NCBI RefSeq assembly: GCF_040807025.1
Contig: NC_090945.1
Coordinates: forward strand, 40,541,088-40,605,087
From: Struthio camelus
Taxonomy: Eukaryota > Chordata > Aves > Struthioniformes > Struthionidae
Direction of reading: 5' to 3'
DNA length: 64,000 nt
Shown here: positions 23,798-36,324 of the stretch, one piece after another
Layout: each line of letters starts with the position of its first letter
Numbering within the stretch: the first letter of the stretch is position 1
Notes under the pieces: generated by a model
What the model was told of the DNA's origin: nothing
Database searches by the model: none
Seen by the model: the letters and a program-made list of their open reading frames with translations, nothing else
Program-made: the position numbers and the translations under genes

Positions 23798-23885
23798 ATG
23801 CAAAAGATTATGCATATTTCTGTCTTCCTGGCGCCTGTGTTTTGGGGACTGCTCTGGGGGGTCAGTTCTAACAGCATACAAATCG
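23778..23885 (+). CDS. Overlapping uORF of the GRIA2 leader, first part
   Basis: This is the only AUG in the presumed leader. It lies 20 bases upstream of the GRIA2 start in a different frame and runs 36 codons to the end of exon 1. After splicing to 24249 it continues 16 more codons and stops at TAG 24297-24299, giving a 52-residue frame that overlaps the receptor start. Its context (T at -3, C at +4) is weak, whereas the receptor AUG has G at -3, so leaky scanning is expected. The product is probably unimportant; the role would be to reduce translation of GluA2, for which upstream AUGs are known in rodents. Confidence 0.5.
23798..23885 (+). CDS. GRIA2: GRIA2 exon 1 coding part (GluA2 signal peptide and N terminus)
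   Basis: This is the start of the GluA2 subunit of AMPA-type glutamate receptors, the tetrameric channels that carry fast excitatory transmission at postsynaptic membranes. The ATG at 23798 opens a frame of 29 codons plus one base, ending at a GTAGGT donor. The first 21 residues ([20 protein letters not shown], then G) form a hydrophobic signal peptide, and VSSNSIQI begins the mature amino-terminal domain. The N-terminal MQKIMHISV and the mature start match known GluA2 proteins, while the signal peptide core varies, as expected. The start choice rests on this identity and on G at -3. The junction is phase 1, splitting a glycine codon completed in exon 2. Confidence 0.98.
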
Positions 23886-24248
23886 GTAGGTGCCCGCGTG
23901 CCGGGGGACCTCGCTCAGCCCCTCGCCGCTCTCCCGTCCCTCACCCCCGGCGCTGTCCCTCGGGCGTTCATGTCATGCCGCGGCGTGCCCAGCCCCGCTG
24001 CCGCGCCGTGTGTGCCAGCGCTCCCTCCCGAAAGCCGTGGCCGGTGCCTGCCCCATCCCCACGCCTTCCCCCCGGCCCTGCCCGCCCGTCCCGCCGAGCC
24101 CCCCGGGCTCCGCCGCGGCAGCCGGCCGCCGGACGGACCCGCAGCCGCGGCCGAGCCTCAGGGCCCCCCGCCCAGCGCAGCCCCGGCGGCGGGAGGGACG
24201 CGGTGCCGGCGCCCCTGCCCGGTCTGATGCGTGTGTGTTTCCCTGCAG
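23886..24248 (+). other. GRIA2: GRIA2 intron 1 (363 bp)
   Basis: This short GC-rich intron has a GTAGGT donor and a TTTCCCTGCAG acceptor. Removing it restores the reading frame exactly (phase 1). It lies entirely within the CpG island and contains no recognisable element of its own. Confidence 0.96.
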
Positions 24249-24389
24249 GGGGGCTGTTTCCGAGGGGCGCCGATCAGGAATACAGTGCGTTTCGGGTAGG
24301 GATGGTTCAGTTCTCCACTTCGGAGTTCAGGCTGACTCCCCACATCGACAACCTGGAGGTGGCCAACAGCTTCGCCGTCACCAACGCCT
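24249..24389 (+). CDS. GRIA2: GRIA2 exon 2 (amino-terminal domain)
   Basis: The exon is 141 bases, phase 1 at both ends, with acceptor CTGCAG and donor GTGAGT. It encodes residues 30 (split) to 76 of the precursor, beginning [15 protein letters not shown] and ending [10 protein letters not shown]. This is the first lobe-1 part of the amino-terminal domain, a periplasmic-binding-protein-like fold that steers AMPA receptor assembly and extracellular contacts. The residues appear identical to mammalian GluA2 as far as I recall it. The last base starts the Phe-77 codon finished in exon 3. The TAG of the leader uORF lies inside this exon in another frame. Confidence 0.98.
24297..24299 (+). other. 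Stop codon of the GRIA2 leader uORF (spliced frame)
   Basis: In the frame of the AUG at 23778, splicing of exon 1 to exon 2 leads to this TAG after 52 codons, inside the receptor coding sequence. Termination here would leave ribosomes about 100 nucleotides past the receptor AUG in the mRNA, making ordinary reinitiation at that AUG unlikely. Confidence 0.5.
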
Positions 24390-27027
24390 GTGAGTAACGG
24401 CCGCCGCGCGCGGCGGCGGCGCGGGACCGGCCGGGACCCCGCGGCGGTGGGAGCCGGGCGCCTGCGCGCGGTGCGGCGGGGTGGGCTGGGGTGGGCGCTG
24501 CGCCGCCGCCGCCGCCGCCGAGCAGGTGCGGGAGCCGGTGTCCGGCCCGCGGGGGCGCACGGCTCCGGCCCCCTGCGCCCCCCGCCCCAGCTCCTCCGTG
24601 GCGCTCGCCGAGATGGCACAGGTCTAAAATGGTTCCCGCCGCCCCCCCGCCGGCGGCTCGCCCCTCGCGTTACGTAAGGCTGCCCGGCCGGGCGGCTCTC
24701 CCCGCCGCCCCGGGGCTGGCCGCGGGGCTCCCCCGTTCATCCGCTAAGCGGCAAGGTGTGTAGCCCGGGCGGGGCGGGGGTCCCGCCCCACAGCGGCCCC
24801 GAGCCGCCCGCCGAACGACGCGTAGATCAGCCATTTTACCCCGCGCCGTTCTCCATGTTGCGGCACGTCGCCCCGGAGCTCCGCCAGGAGCCCCCTGTTT
24901 GGCCGGCACCGGGGTCAGCCGCGGGGCCGTGCGGGGGCGGCGGGGCAGGAGCCCGCCCGCCGCCCTCCCACGGCCCGCACAGCCCCGCGGCTCCCGCCGT
25001 GCGGGGGGCGCAGCCCGCCGGGCCGGGGCCGAGCGGCGCGGCGCTGACGGCGAGGCGCGTCCCGCGGGGCCGCGCACTGGCCCTGCCTGTGGCGGGGCAG
25101 GGGCAGGGCCCGGCCCCGCGCGGGGCGCGGAGCACGGCGGAGCTCGGGGAGGGGAAGGCGGGCGCAGCGTGCGTGCCCTGGCTCAAAGAGCAGAGCTATT
25201 CTGGTGGTGGCGGCGGCGTTACGTGTGCGCGCCGCGACTCCCGCGCCAGGCCGCCTTTCCGCGCCTGCCCGGCGAGGCGGAGGCGCCGTTTGGCCCGCGG
25301 GAGCCGGGCGGCGGCGGGCGGGGTGTCAAGCTAGTCCCAAGCGAGCGAGGCGGGCGGTGAAGGGCAGCGGCAGCGCTGGCTGCGGGCGGTGCCTGGCCGG
25401 GTCAGGCCCCGAGGGTGGCGAGGCGAGGCGGTGCCGCTTCCCCGCGCGCCGCCTCGCAGCAGGGGCGCGGCCGGCGAGCACAAAGGTGCCGCGGGGGCTC
25501 CGCGCTGGCCGCTTCCCGAGCCGCGCTTCCTTGCCCTCCAGCGGAGGAAATGCCTCAGGGACGGTGAATCTGGAGGGTGGCAATCAGCGAGAGCAGTTGC
25601 CCTCCCCTGGCGACCCTTTTTTGTTCCCCCCCCCGCCCCCCTTCTAACTTAGGTACGTTCTGGCAGGTGAGGTGATGCCGAAGAGATGCCTTGGCACACC
25701 TGCTGGGGTAGGTGGTGCAGAGTTCAACCCGACGAGCTTTCAGTGGCATGTGTAAGGATAGGAGATGGGGTTCACACACAGCTGAAGGAAGAAAAAGGTT
25801 AGAGCATGCAACCAGACAGAGTAAGGCTACTTTCCTGATCTTTGAGAACTGTGTGGGGAGTTCTTGCTTCCTGAGGTCACGAGGGTTTCCAGCACCCATA
25901 ATTGCATATGGTTAGCATTTGCAGGGCATGCGGACAGTGAAGTAAGGTGTTGCTTAGTGGTCTAGATGATCTACAAAATGTGAGACAGGTCCTTCTGTGC
26001 TTCTCTTTTCTGTGAAGTCGGTGAAATCCTGGAAATAATTTCTGTAAAACATCAGAAGAGTTTCCTACTAGTACTAGAGACGGAGAGCCACCTGATCTTT
26101 GAGAAAGTAAAGGAATCATGTTTTTCTCCAACCCTGTCAAGTTTTGTGTGTGTGTATGCATGCACCAGTGCATTCTTGAGCTTAGCTATCTTCCTTGGAG
26201 AAGTCTTACAATATTTAGATGACGCATGTAGACTGCAGTGATGGGCTTTGACACTTCCAGCATAAGGGAGTTACGGACCATGTTTTGGGTTTCCCTTTGT
26301 CTGAACCCTGTCCAAGGCTTCCATTTTCAAGCAGTTTGAAAAGCACCAAATTAAGACATGAACAAGTACTTGTTTTAAGACACCTCAGTTACCACTTATG
26401 GGTCACTGAGGTTATTCTGTCATTTGGTTTTGATTGACTAGTGAAGCACATGCCAAAAATAGTTGTAGTATTTCCTTGATGACCTTGCAAGAAAGGTTTG
26501 ACTCAAGGACAAGGAATTCTGAAGACAAATATTTACCATAACAGGCAAAATTTAGCAGGTGTTTTCAGAGAACTGCATGCACAAACAGATGAGGATGATC
26601 CATCTCTCTTCATCTCCTCTATCTTCTTTTGGATTCGTTCTTATTTGAAAAACTAAAATTCTGCAAGTTATTATTTCAGAATAGTGTATGAAGAACCTAT
26701 GTCCAAAACAACCAGCACTATCAACGGTTAAACAATGCAAGTATAATAAAAGGCTACAGCAATGTAGCATAATACAAAATTGAAATTGAAAATGCTTCAA
26801 TGTTTCTCCAGGTATTTCATTCCTTCAAGGTGATCTTCCTTAACAGAAGTAGAGACAGTCCCCTTAACAGAAAGAAGCAGTGGCCTTTTTCTGCTTAGGC
26901 CAGTGTCCTAAGCAAAACGAAAATTTTTATAAAATCTACAATTAAAATGTTGCTGCTTTTGATTAAAAACAAACAAACAAGCCGGCATGCTCTGTGGCTG
27001 CTAGAAACTCCGCAGAATGCTTTCCAA

Positions 27028-27160
27028 AACGCAGGGTGAGCCCCGGCGGAGGGCGGCAGCCCGGCGGCCAGCAGATGGCAGCCCGCTGCCGCCGCCGCCG
27101 CCGCCCGGGGCGCTCTCCGGCCACCGCGCCGGCCTTCAGCAGCAGCAGCAAAACGGGGGC
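27028..27160. promoter_or_regulatory. Small GC-rich block in intron 2 with GCC and CAG triplets
   Basis: A sharply bounded GC-rich island of about 130 bases sits in AT-rich intron, 1.4 kb beyond the promoter CpG island. It carries six GCC triplets (27088-27105), four CAG triplets (27137-27148), several CpGs and a CTCF-like motif. It may be an insulator, enhancer or alternative promoter. No coding role is supported; the open frames across it lack recognisable features. Confidence 0.55.
27068..27081 (+). promoter_or_regulatory. Candidate CTCF binding site
   Basis: CCAGCAGATGGCAG satisfies every position of the degenerate CTCF core consensus CCASYAGRKGGCRS. It lies in the GC-rich intron 2 block. 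A 14-base degenerate match in 64 kb has a small but real chance of being fortuitous; its setting in a CpG-containing island makes it more credible. Occupancy is not shown. Confidence 0.6.
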
Positions 27161-30100
27161 GTGCAACTCTAGCTGCTTTTAAAAAGAGTCCTTCTTCCCC
27201 AACCCTTCCCTCCCCCCCCCAAAAAAAAATATTTGAAGGAAAGTTGAAACCTACTATCTGTACTTGCTCTGAGCTCATTTACAGTGCAGTTTTGAGATAA
27301 ACAAGTTGTATTGCCGGTGTTACCTTTAAAGTAGATTTCAGAACTTCCACGAAAGAGAAAGCGACAATGGTCATGTACTACTGAGGGATATCCGGCACAT
27401 TGTAAGATAACTCAGTAAGTCATTTGAAGGTGACCAGAAGATGTGTATGGCGGAGGCTCTGTTTCAAAGTGCTATTGTGGGTAGGTTGCACTAATTCATG
27501 TAATGTATCCAGTGACAAATAGTCATTTTAAATTGTGAATGTAAGTCTTGGTCAAAGCTGTGTTGACAGGTCATCAGGACTGAGTGTTGGTTTGTAATTG
27601 TAGTTTGATACCTCCTGAGGTGGTATCATTAGGAGGCTTCATGGTTTTGACTGGTGGTGCAGTCTTTTTGCAGACTGATGAACAATTAAGCGAGATGTTT
27701 ACTACCGTGACTGTAATTACATCCTTCAAGAGAAATGGGCTAGACTCATCGCTCTTTGGCAGTTCTTGGTGATTCAGAGGGTTACAGTCTAGGTAGTAAA
27801 GGCAAATGTTAACACAGCAGTTCATTCTAAAACAACCTTTTTGGCTTTTAACAGCTGGGGCAAAGGTACAACAGCACTGCAAGTAATTCATGGGATGGAA
27901 TGGAAATTATCCAAAAAACTGGATTGTACCGTCCTTCTGCAAAATGTAATTGAGTCTAGTCTAATCGGAGAAGTGCTGACCATCAGCAACATCAAATTTT
28001 AAAAAATTGTTAATTTAATCAAAACAATAAAAGAGGAAACTATTGAAGATAAAATCCTTTCCTCTTAAATCCACCATCCCAAACAGGCATAGTTGTGTTA
28101 AATATATGCACGTACCCTTTCAGTGCAAAAATAAGTATTGGAGTCACCAAAAGAGAGTTTTCTTATGGAGTACTATAAAACCTCAGTAACTGCAACAAGT
28201 TTTTCTTACAGTAGTTCCAGCACAGAGGTAATATATGCATGATCTTGGAAGTTTAATCCTGCTGGCTCAAGAGGGCGTTGAGCATTTCCATTTTAAATTA
28301 AGTCTTACAGCTCTGCAGGGATCACTGCACCATGACATTATGACAAGGGGATGCTGATTCATGCATAAACCTTAGATCCTTTCATTATATCTTCAACCAC
28401 CAGCTTTGAAAGCTTGTGAATATCTAGCGTGTTGCAACTTCTGAATCATGGCAAAGGTTTTCCTAGCCATTTTGGAATATAATGCTATAGATTGCTTTCT
28501 TAAAGGAACAGCATGCAGTGTATTACTAGAATAATAATTAAATAGTAACTCAAGAAAATGTATCCTATAATGGTAGTTAAAGGAGAGACTGATATGCGTT
28601 CATTTGGGTTAAAGTTACTGTGGACCAAGCCCAAATATATTTCACAATAGATGATTAGAACCAGTTTTGGAGGAAAGGAGGAATTTATTAAATGCTTGTG
28701 TTTAGGTTCATTCATATTCCTGGTCCTTCTCATTTCCTTTCTGCTATAAAGCATTGCTCAGGCTCAGTGAGCAGATATGAAATAGGTTAGGTACCCTATT
28801 GTAATTAAAATGGACAAGATCAAATGGGTTTCTATAACAGAAATGATGCGTTAAGACCACAGTATAGCCTAAATCAGGAACTTGTGTGCTTTTCCTGCTC
28901 TCAAAGCATTTCTCCCTTCAAAATCAAGCTCTGTAGCAAACTTTAAACTTTCTTCTACTCCTGAGAGCTATACATAAAGAAACCTGGAGCATTTGTTGTG
29001 TGACAGCACTGTCACTACTGTACCTCTTTACTCCTGGCTTGCAGAGAATTTTCATACAGCCGTGCTCCAGAATGTGGGCAGATATAAATTTGACAGTTTT
29101 GGCTTGGCTGCTTGACTTTCCAGATTTTTACTACGATTATTGTATTAATGTTGTCCATATATCTGGAATAAATATCTGCCGTACTATTTGTAATGTATTT
29201 TGAAAATATATTTTATATTTATAAAATTTCAAGTGATTTACATTTAACAGCAGTTTGTGAGGAACATATCCATCAAGCCTTGTACATACCAATCAAGCTC
29301 ATAAGTCAATCAAATATCATCAGCCAAGCTCCTTAATATATTTATACATACTTACATTTAATACATAAAATGTAACATTTTTGCAGTATACGCTAGTAAA
29401 AGCTTAAATTTACATAACTTTGTTAGGACTATTGACTGTGCATGTAGCTAGGGATGTACTTAAGTCCTTGCATGCATAAGACTTAATGTACTAAGCAGGG
29501 CTGAAAACAAAGGCCATTGCATTAAGTAATGCTGTTACTGTTTATTTTCTATCAAGCCTCTCATTATTAAAATATTTTTGAGAACTGAGACATTTTTATC
29601 AGCTGTAATTCTTCCTGAACAATTGGTAATTACTGGGGAAAGAGGATGTTACTATTTTAAAAATGTTCTGTTACCATTATGTAAAAAGTTAAGATAATCA
29701 GTATCATTTTGCATTTATTAGGCACCTTCTGCTAAAACATGCTTAAATTGTCAAAAAAATTAGCTCAAGGAAAATACTAAAAATTAATAATTTACTAATG
29801 TCTGCCAGTAGGACTAATTTTTAGGAAACAGAAATGAAGGTATAACCTGTAGTGTGTATATATATGGGTAGTGAACAATAGTTCATTTTGGATGCCACAT
29901 GAAGGAAAAAGCAGGACACTGATTAAACCCTACAATCCGTTTTCAGAAGAGGATTATCTCAGAGCTCTTACTAGTAAGATAATTTATCATTCTAAGTCAG
30001 TGTTCTCATCTCTTTGAATGAGTTGAGTGCATGAATTACTAATTTTTATATTAATGGTTCGTGCCCATGTTCTGGAATCAATGTCTCTGCACCTGAAGCC

Positions 30101-33100
30101 AAGAAGTGCCAGGTCAGACTGAAAATAATACTGAGAAGATATCTGAATAGCTAAAAAAATTTTATTTGCATAGATCAGATTATATATGCATATATTTATT
30201 AGTGAATGGGCTTCTCATACAACAGTTAACTTATTCAATTCAGAAATGAAAGGTCCAGGTTTTTCCATTATTTGGTAGCTGATCATTGACTTTAGCAGAA
30301 CGTGAATACAGTGGCATCTGCTTTTAGAAGGCTACAGATGAGGGATTAACTCTTTGACTCCTTTATGTCATACAGATTTCTGAAATGTTATAGGACAAAA
30401 GTCTGAATGTTTTTATAGGAAAGAAGTAGCTTTGCATAGTATCATTATTATTTGTCTTAAAATCTTGATGTTTTCCTATAGTGAATTCATTAAAAAGTCT
30501 GCATTGGCTACAACTACATATTAGGTATAAGCTTGTTAAAAACTGAAAAAAGAGCTTTGAGTTAAATAAGTAAGTAATTCCAATAACTAATTCTTCATGG
30601 TATAAATAACAGTAAGGAGTAAGTAAAAGCATCGGACAAACATAGTGAATGCATATTTTTAAAACGGATAAACAATAAGGAGTAAAAGAATATTTTAAAC
30701 CATCACATGTTGAACAAATTCATATTGGACCTTGTAAAATCAATAACTGTATTTAAAACACTATCGCTTATAATATGTAGTTACAGAATAGTATAGATTT
30801 TTTTTTTTGAAATACTATTTACTTTCCTTTATCTTTCTGTATCTAAGCCCAGAATAGAACATTTTTGGTGTTCTAATGCAATGCTTCTGAGCCCCCTTCT
30901 TTAAAAAAAAAATCCATAACACACATTTGATTTTTTTTTTGCATTGTTTTAAGAAATATTCTTAAATTGATCAGTTTATGAAGAAGTTACCTTTTCTCTC
31001 CTAAAGTTTCGATTTGGAAAATGCATAGAGAGTTAATGTAACTGTCCTGATTTTGATCTCGTATACAGTTATTTAACACACGTATCTGTTGGGTATTCGT
31101 TTCATGAGAGTATAAAAAATTTAGCAATAAAAAGGCGTTCACTTTCATTCTGCAGCAAAGTAGGGTTCAGCTTCAGTTACTATTGTCCCCCTCTCCCCAA
31201 ATTCTCCCAAAGCTGGCTAAGAGGAATTAATAGGATTTTTTGAATATAGAAATGTTATATGCCATTCAACTAAAGGTGATAGAATCAGCAACAAGAAATG
31301 TGTTATTTCAACAGTAAGCTATTATTTTATTCTATATCAGAGAAGGATATTGAAGTCTGTATTCATTAACTTAAATCAGTGTGTGATTGCTTTGTATGCT
31401 TAGGGTTCTGTGTCTGTAACTGAATTACCAACCACTTGAGCTAATCTATGAGTGACTTACTGCACTTTATTTCACATCAAAATAGTATCTTTATTAGTTA
31501 ACTGCAGAAGGTAAATGTGCTTGCACTTTCTGTGCTGAGAAGAAAGAGAAAAGCACACTTTCCCGTTTGTGATTTTTAAATGGACATCTTTTTGCTAAAT
31601 AATTCTCCAAGGAAACAGGAGGAGGACAGAATTGCAGTAAAATGTTCATAATGGCCCTGACTCATAAATGCATACCCACATGACTGGTAACAAAGTTTCA
31701 GGCCTCAATGAGGGACAGTGGCTATTTACATGAGGTGTTAAACAGACATGTGAACACATGCCTTCTATGCTATCCAACGTTTTCAGTTTAATCTCAGCTT
31801 CACTTATGTAATACTGTGTTTGATTTAAGAGGATGGTGCATTTTCTCAAATTGCTGTGGTTAAGGTGCTCATACCAGTGTGATTTATTCTCAGCAGAAAT
31901 GTGTAAATGTGAGTAAGTTCAAAAATACCACTTAGGGTGGGAAAGATACCTCTGCTTATTGCAAATGGTGTGAACTGATTTTCTTTTACACAATTTGAAA
32001 ACTGCAAGTAGCTGAATCTTTCTAAGCAATCTTAAATTATCTATGACAAATAATTTAAACAGTGATCTGATAGGTAATGTGGAGATTTTCTCATCATCCA
32101 TGCTGTGAGAAGACTCCTTTCAGAGATCATTGCAGCAACGGTACTAGAGAGCTCATAGAGTGGTTTTGCAACTGCTCTGCAGCCTGTAGAAAGGATTCAT
32201 ATTTCTTCTTCAGTTTTCTGCCTTTTATGAAATATATATGATTATTATAGGATGCTGGTCTGTATCCATAAAATGAAAGGCTGATGTGGTCTTACCATCC
32301 CATGTAGTATCGATCTAAAGTATTGAACATGTTGCATTCCCTTGGATGTGTAAACCATCTCAGAAAGTCTACAAATATATGCTAATGAAATAGTCTGTAC
32401 AGTTCTGAACAAATCAGAGTAGTTTCTTCAGTAATCTCATAAATCTCTGAAACTGAGGATACTAAGAGTCTGCTTACTGAGGATGTTCCTCACTGGTGCT
32501 AGTTGTGAGTGTTTTGACAAAATGTATTCCAAGCCAAATAATTGTTGGGGTTTTTTTTGTTAATTTGTTTTGTTTTTTCTTCATGTGAATGTAGCAAGTA
32601 CCATAACGCTTTAATAGCATTGTCTCAGAGGGAATTCTTGGTGCAAGTGTGGGAAACCGCAAGCAGCAAATGTTTCCTGCAGTTAAGGACTAACTGTGCC
32701 TTGTGCAGAAGTACTGGTACTGGAGTTTATTCTAGCTGTAACATTTGAACTGCCAGGTAAATAATTTGCATGGCAAGTACATACTAAGCTGATACTTACA
32801 TAAGGTTTACAGCAATGTTCCTTCTAGCAGGAGCAGAATTAATGCACACCAGAATTACAGTGAGTGGTTAGGAAGTCGTTCAGGATGTAACCTAGATATT
32901 TCATATCTTGTCCTTGTCAGGCAGCGGACCTGAATTTAACCCTTTGTCTTTCACTTCCCAGCTGAATGCCCTGAGTTCTATGCCTTTTTATTTTGAGGTC
33001 TGTCTACCTCTCTTTCTTTCTGTCACTCTTCTTCCTGCTTCTATTCATTTTTTGGTGAAAAATCTCAGTAATATAACTTTTGTCCTCATGCAGGAAGCGG

Positions 33101-33636
33101 CAAAAGTAACTTTTAGGTATTTTAGGGAAGACAAGTTCCTGCCCATCATTACTTATTATGATTAAGCATAGCAGAAAATAAAACAAAAGGGTTAGGAAAA
33201 GTCTAACATATTAATTGAATTAATTGTTCAATATCAACTATTTATTTACCAGATTTATGCACAGCATAACATTTCAGAAACCATTTTAAATGAGCATCTG
33301 GAAACACAGTCAGTTAATTTTGTTCTATTAAAAGACAGTTATAGATATGAGGGATGAGGAAATAATTTAGAGTGACTCGGCTCTCATCTACAAATTACAG
33401 TAAAAGTGTATTTTTAATTTCAGTCATATTCTTACAACTGCCACATTTTAAGGTGCTCTCATTTGGTGAGAGGAGATCGTGCTGAAGTCCTGAAAATGCA
33501 TGAACATGCAATAGTCTAAAGTAATTAAATTGTAATATGGGTACTTTTAATGAATAATCAGATTAGTTCATCCGTGCAGCAAAACTGATCCCATATTTTG
33601 GGAAAACAGAATAATAAAGCTAGACTATTTTTGCTC

Positions 33637-33695
33637 AGTGAAATGGCCAAGCTCCCACTGATTCTACTGGGAGCAAAATCAGATCCTAAATTCAT
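33637..33695. repeat. Ancient interspersed repeat fragment (CCCACTGA...TGGGAGCA motif)
   Basis: AGCTCCCACTGATTCTACTG, then GGAGCAAAATCAGATCCTAAA, resembles the CTCCCACTGACTTCAATGGGAGCAGGAT motif of an old repeat common in reptile and bird genomes. Related motifs occur at 50051-50112 and 62345-62420. Family name and borders are not determined. Confidence 0.4.
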
Positions 33696-36307
33696 GCTAT
33701 TGCTTCTTCTATATAAATGTGGAAGAATGGTTTAGTTTTCTTATCTATGGAAAGAGGGGGATTAAACATTTCTGGAAATGTGTTAAAATACAAGAGCATA
33801 TATGTGACCCAGATTTTGAATTAGTCCATTGCATTTCTGAAGTGCTTTGTCAACATTCAGTATGGAAACTGTAAATGTTTTCATTTCATATACATATGAA
33901 CTGTTAGCTTAGATTTAAAGAAAAAAAAAAAAGGAAGGTTTGATCTCTGCTTGTGTAGGTGAAGAAGAAAAACATTTAATGTTTGCATCCTTTCTTTGTT
34001 GATGGATGTTATTTGTTGGTAACATCTTTGCATAAGTTCAAAATGTTATTTTTTTCTTAACTCCTTTTTTTACTTCTAGGAAAATGAGTTTGTCTTGACT
34101 TTCTAGAACTTAGCGATCTTCCATTGTAGAAGTGAAGTAAGCAAGCGTATATGAGCGCAGAAACTGAATCTCTAGCAAGTGGAACACTGAATGTGTTTCT
34201 TTGAACTTACCTCCTTACATCTATTTCTGTATAATACAAATGGAATAATTTGTGTTCTTCAGTGTCTCCGTTTCTGAAGGCACTTTAAATTTACTTAGAA
34301 GTAATACACTTTCAGACCCAGTTTGTGGTGCTCAGGCCATCCTGGGTGACTTCCAGGTGCTGTTCCAGAAAGCTGTGAGTTTTCTCTAAGTCATGTATCA
34401 CATCTGATTTGGCAGGTTATTATGTGGATGCGTGAGATACTCTAGAATGTCCAGGATGGTGCTCAGTACATAGACTTAGTAACCTGAATCGTTCCCTCAG
34501 TCTCGTGAGAAAACGGTTTGTCTGTAAACACCCAAAAGCTTTTAGAACACCCAGCAGCTTTCTGACTTCCTTATGGATCCATCAATATAATGGTTCAGTC
34601 AATGCTGTTGACTAACTACTAACGTTAGTTTCTGGTTTCTGCTCTGTGGAATCTCACTTTTCTGTGCCTGTGTGTCTGGCTTCCTCTTGAACTCTGGGAA
34701 GTTGCATTGGTTAGTTTGCAGTATTTCATTCTTATATGATGTCTTGAGATGTAAAGGTTGCAGCATGTAGAAGCCATTTTCCAAACTGTATCTCAGCTTC
34801 CTTAAAAAACAGATGTATTAGGAAAAACATTTTCTTGGGGGTTTCTCTTCATTTCAGTAACTATTTTAGTAACATAGCTCTAATTCTGAAGTTTCAATGT
34901 TTGCTTTAAACAGGTCTCAGAAAGAAGCGTTGCTACTTCTGGCTTATTAAAAAGACTGAAAGTAATTGTGCTAATTGATTTTTGTCACACTGGTGGTTCT
35001 GTTGGAAGAAATTCATACTTTTAAAATGATCTTTATTTACTAAAAACAAAAATGATTTTCAACCTCATTGCAAGCCTGTCATCTTTAACTTCCTAGAGAG
35101 AGCTAGCAGTGCGTGCAGGAACCAGGTTAGTCTAGTTGTATCATTACAGGTCATTTACCAATGTGTTTATTTTTGGGTACTGCAGTTTAAATATCTTTTG
35201 GTGCTTTGATCTGATTTTTTTTTTTCCTTTTCCTCTCAGAAAAATTCTACATTTTGTTCCCTAGGCCTCCTTTTCTTCCCTTCGTTCATACCAACCAACC
35301 AAGTATACTAAAATTATCTGCTCAGGAACCCTAGCCCATCTTTTGTTGGAACTATATTCTACTTCTTCAGGTACAACCTTGTTAAGAACTATTTGCTCAG
35401 GGGCTGCTTTTGTTTAGGGTATAGGTCAGTTGGGTGATAGAGGTGATGGTGTTTGATGTAAGGTGAATATGTTGTGTATCGGAGCTCAGGAGATCTCATC
35501 ACCTCCCAAAGCAGCTCCCTAAATGTTTTTAGCAGACCAGTGGAGAGACAATGTCATTTGACAAGCGAGAGAGAGGTGTGCTCCACTGTTACTAGCCTGT
35601 GGGAGAATGCTGAGAAAAGGATTCTCATTCCGTTCAAATATGTCCTAAGCATCCTTCCACATTCTTAAGCTAGAGGTAGGATGTGCTGCAAGTAGCAGTT
35701 GAGATTGCTTCTGATGTTTCTGGGAACTTTGTTCTGTAACTCTTTCTGGCACTGCATACTTGCTGTGGTGAAAAGAGGTAATCAGTTGTGGAATCAGGTT
35801 TCCCTTTTTGATGGATGTGCTAACCTCCAGTTTTCTCATTAGAGTGAAATTCTTTGTTCTAGATTGAGGGTAGAGAGTTTGATCTGTGTAGTCCTGTGTA
35901 AGTTCAGCTTTTGCTATGTGGATAAAGAGTTCTCCTTGTTTAGCTGTCACAGCAGCTACGTTCATGGACATTTAAGCTAATGGGCATTAAACTTAAAAAG
36001 ATCAGGATGCTACTGACAGGTTATTTTTCAGTGAAGGTTCCTCAATTCTCTGTGTGTTTTTTCTCACTCGTATGACAGAACCCAGTGATCCATCAGCAAA
36101 ATCTGTTTTATCCAGAGTCACTCCTTGGTGAAGGAGTTTGTTGAAAAAGGAGAAGAGGAATTGTTTTTAGGAGTTTTTAGGAACTGTTTATTTTGATATA
36201 ATCTTAATGTAGAGAATAATTGCTTCATTCCCTGCTCCATTTAGAAAAAAGGGAAAGTAGGCAATAGCAAAATAAAGCACTCAGGTTATTTCTCTTTGTT
36301 TTTTTTT

Positions 36308-36324
36308 GGGGGGGGGGGGGGGGG
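36308..36324. repeat. G17 homopolymer after a T run
   Basis: Seventeen consecutive G residues follow a run of T. The tract could form a G-quadruplex and is also prone to length errors in sequencing, so the exact count is uncertain. Confidence 0.9.

Larger units (their letters stand above)
22900..25650. promoter_or_regulatory. GRIA2: CpG island covering GRIA2 promoter, exon 1, intron 1 and exon 2
   Basis: Base composition changes abruptly from AT-rich to extremely GC- and CpG-rich at about 22,940 and returns to AT-rich after about 25,640. The island holds the GRIA2 first two exons and the promoter elements listed separately. Long open frames on both strands inside it arise because GC-rich DNA has few stops and are not genes. 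A TAA microsatellite interrupts it at about 23009-23025. CpG islands of this kind are typical of vertebrate TATA-less promoters. Confidence 0.95.

Noticed and set aside
24158..25652. Several 60-190-codon frames on both strands downstream of exon 2
   Set aside because: They lie in the CpG-rich start of intron 2, are low-complexity P/R/A/G-rich, overlap one another on both strands and have no family features.
28255..28285. AGAGGGCGTT segment as a CTCF site
   Set aside because: It fits only about 10 of 14 core positions.
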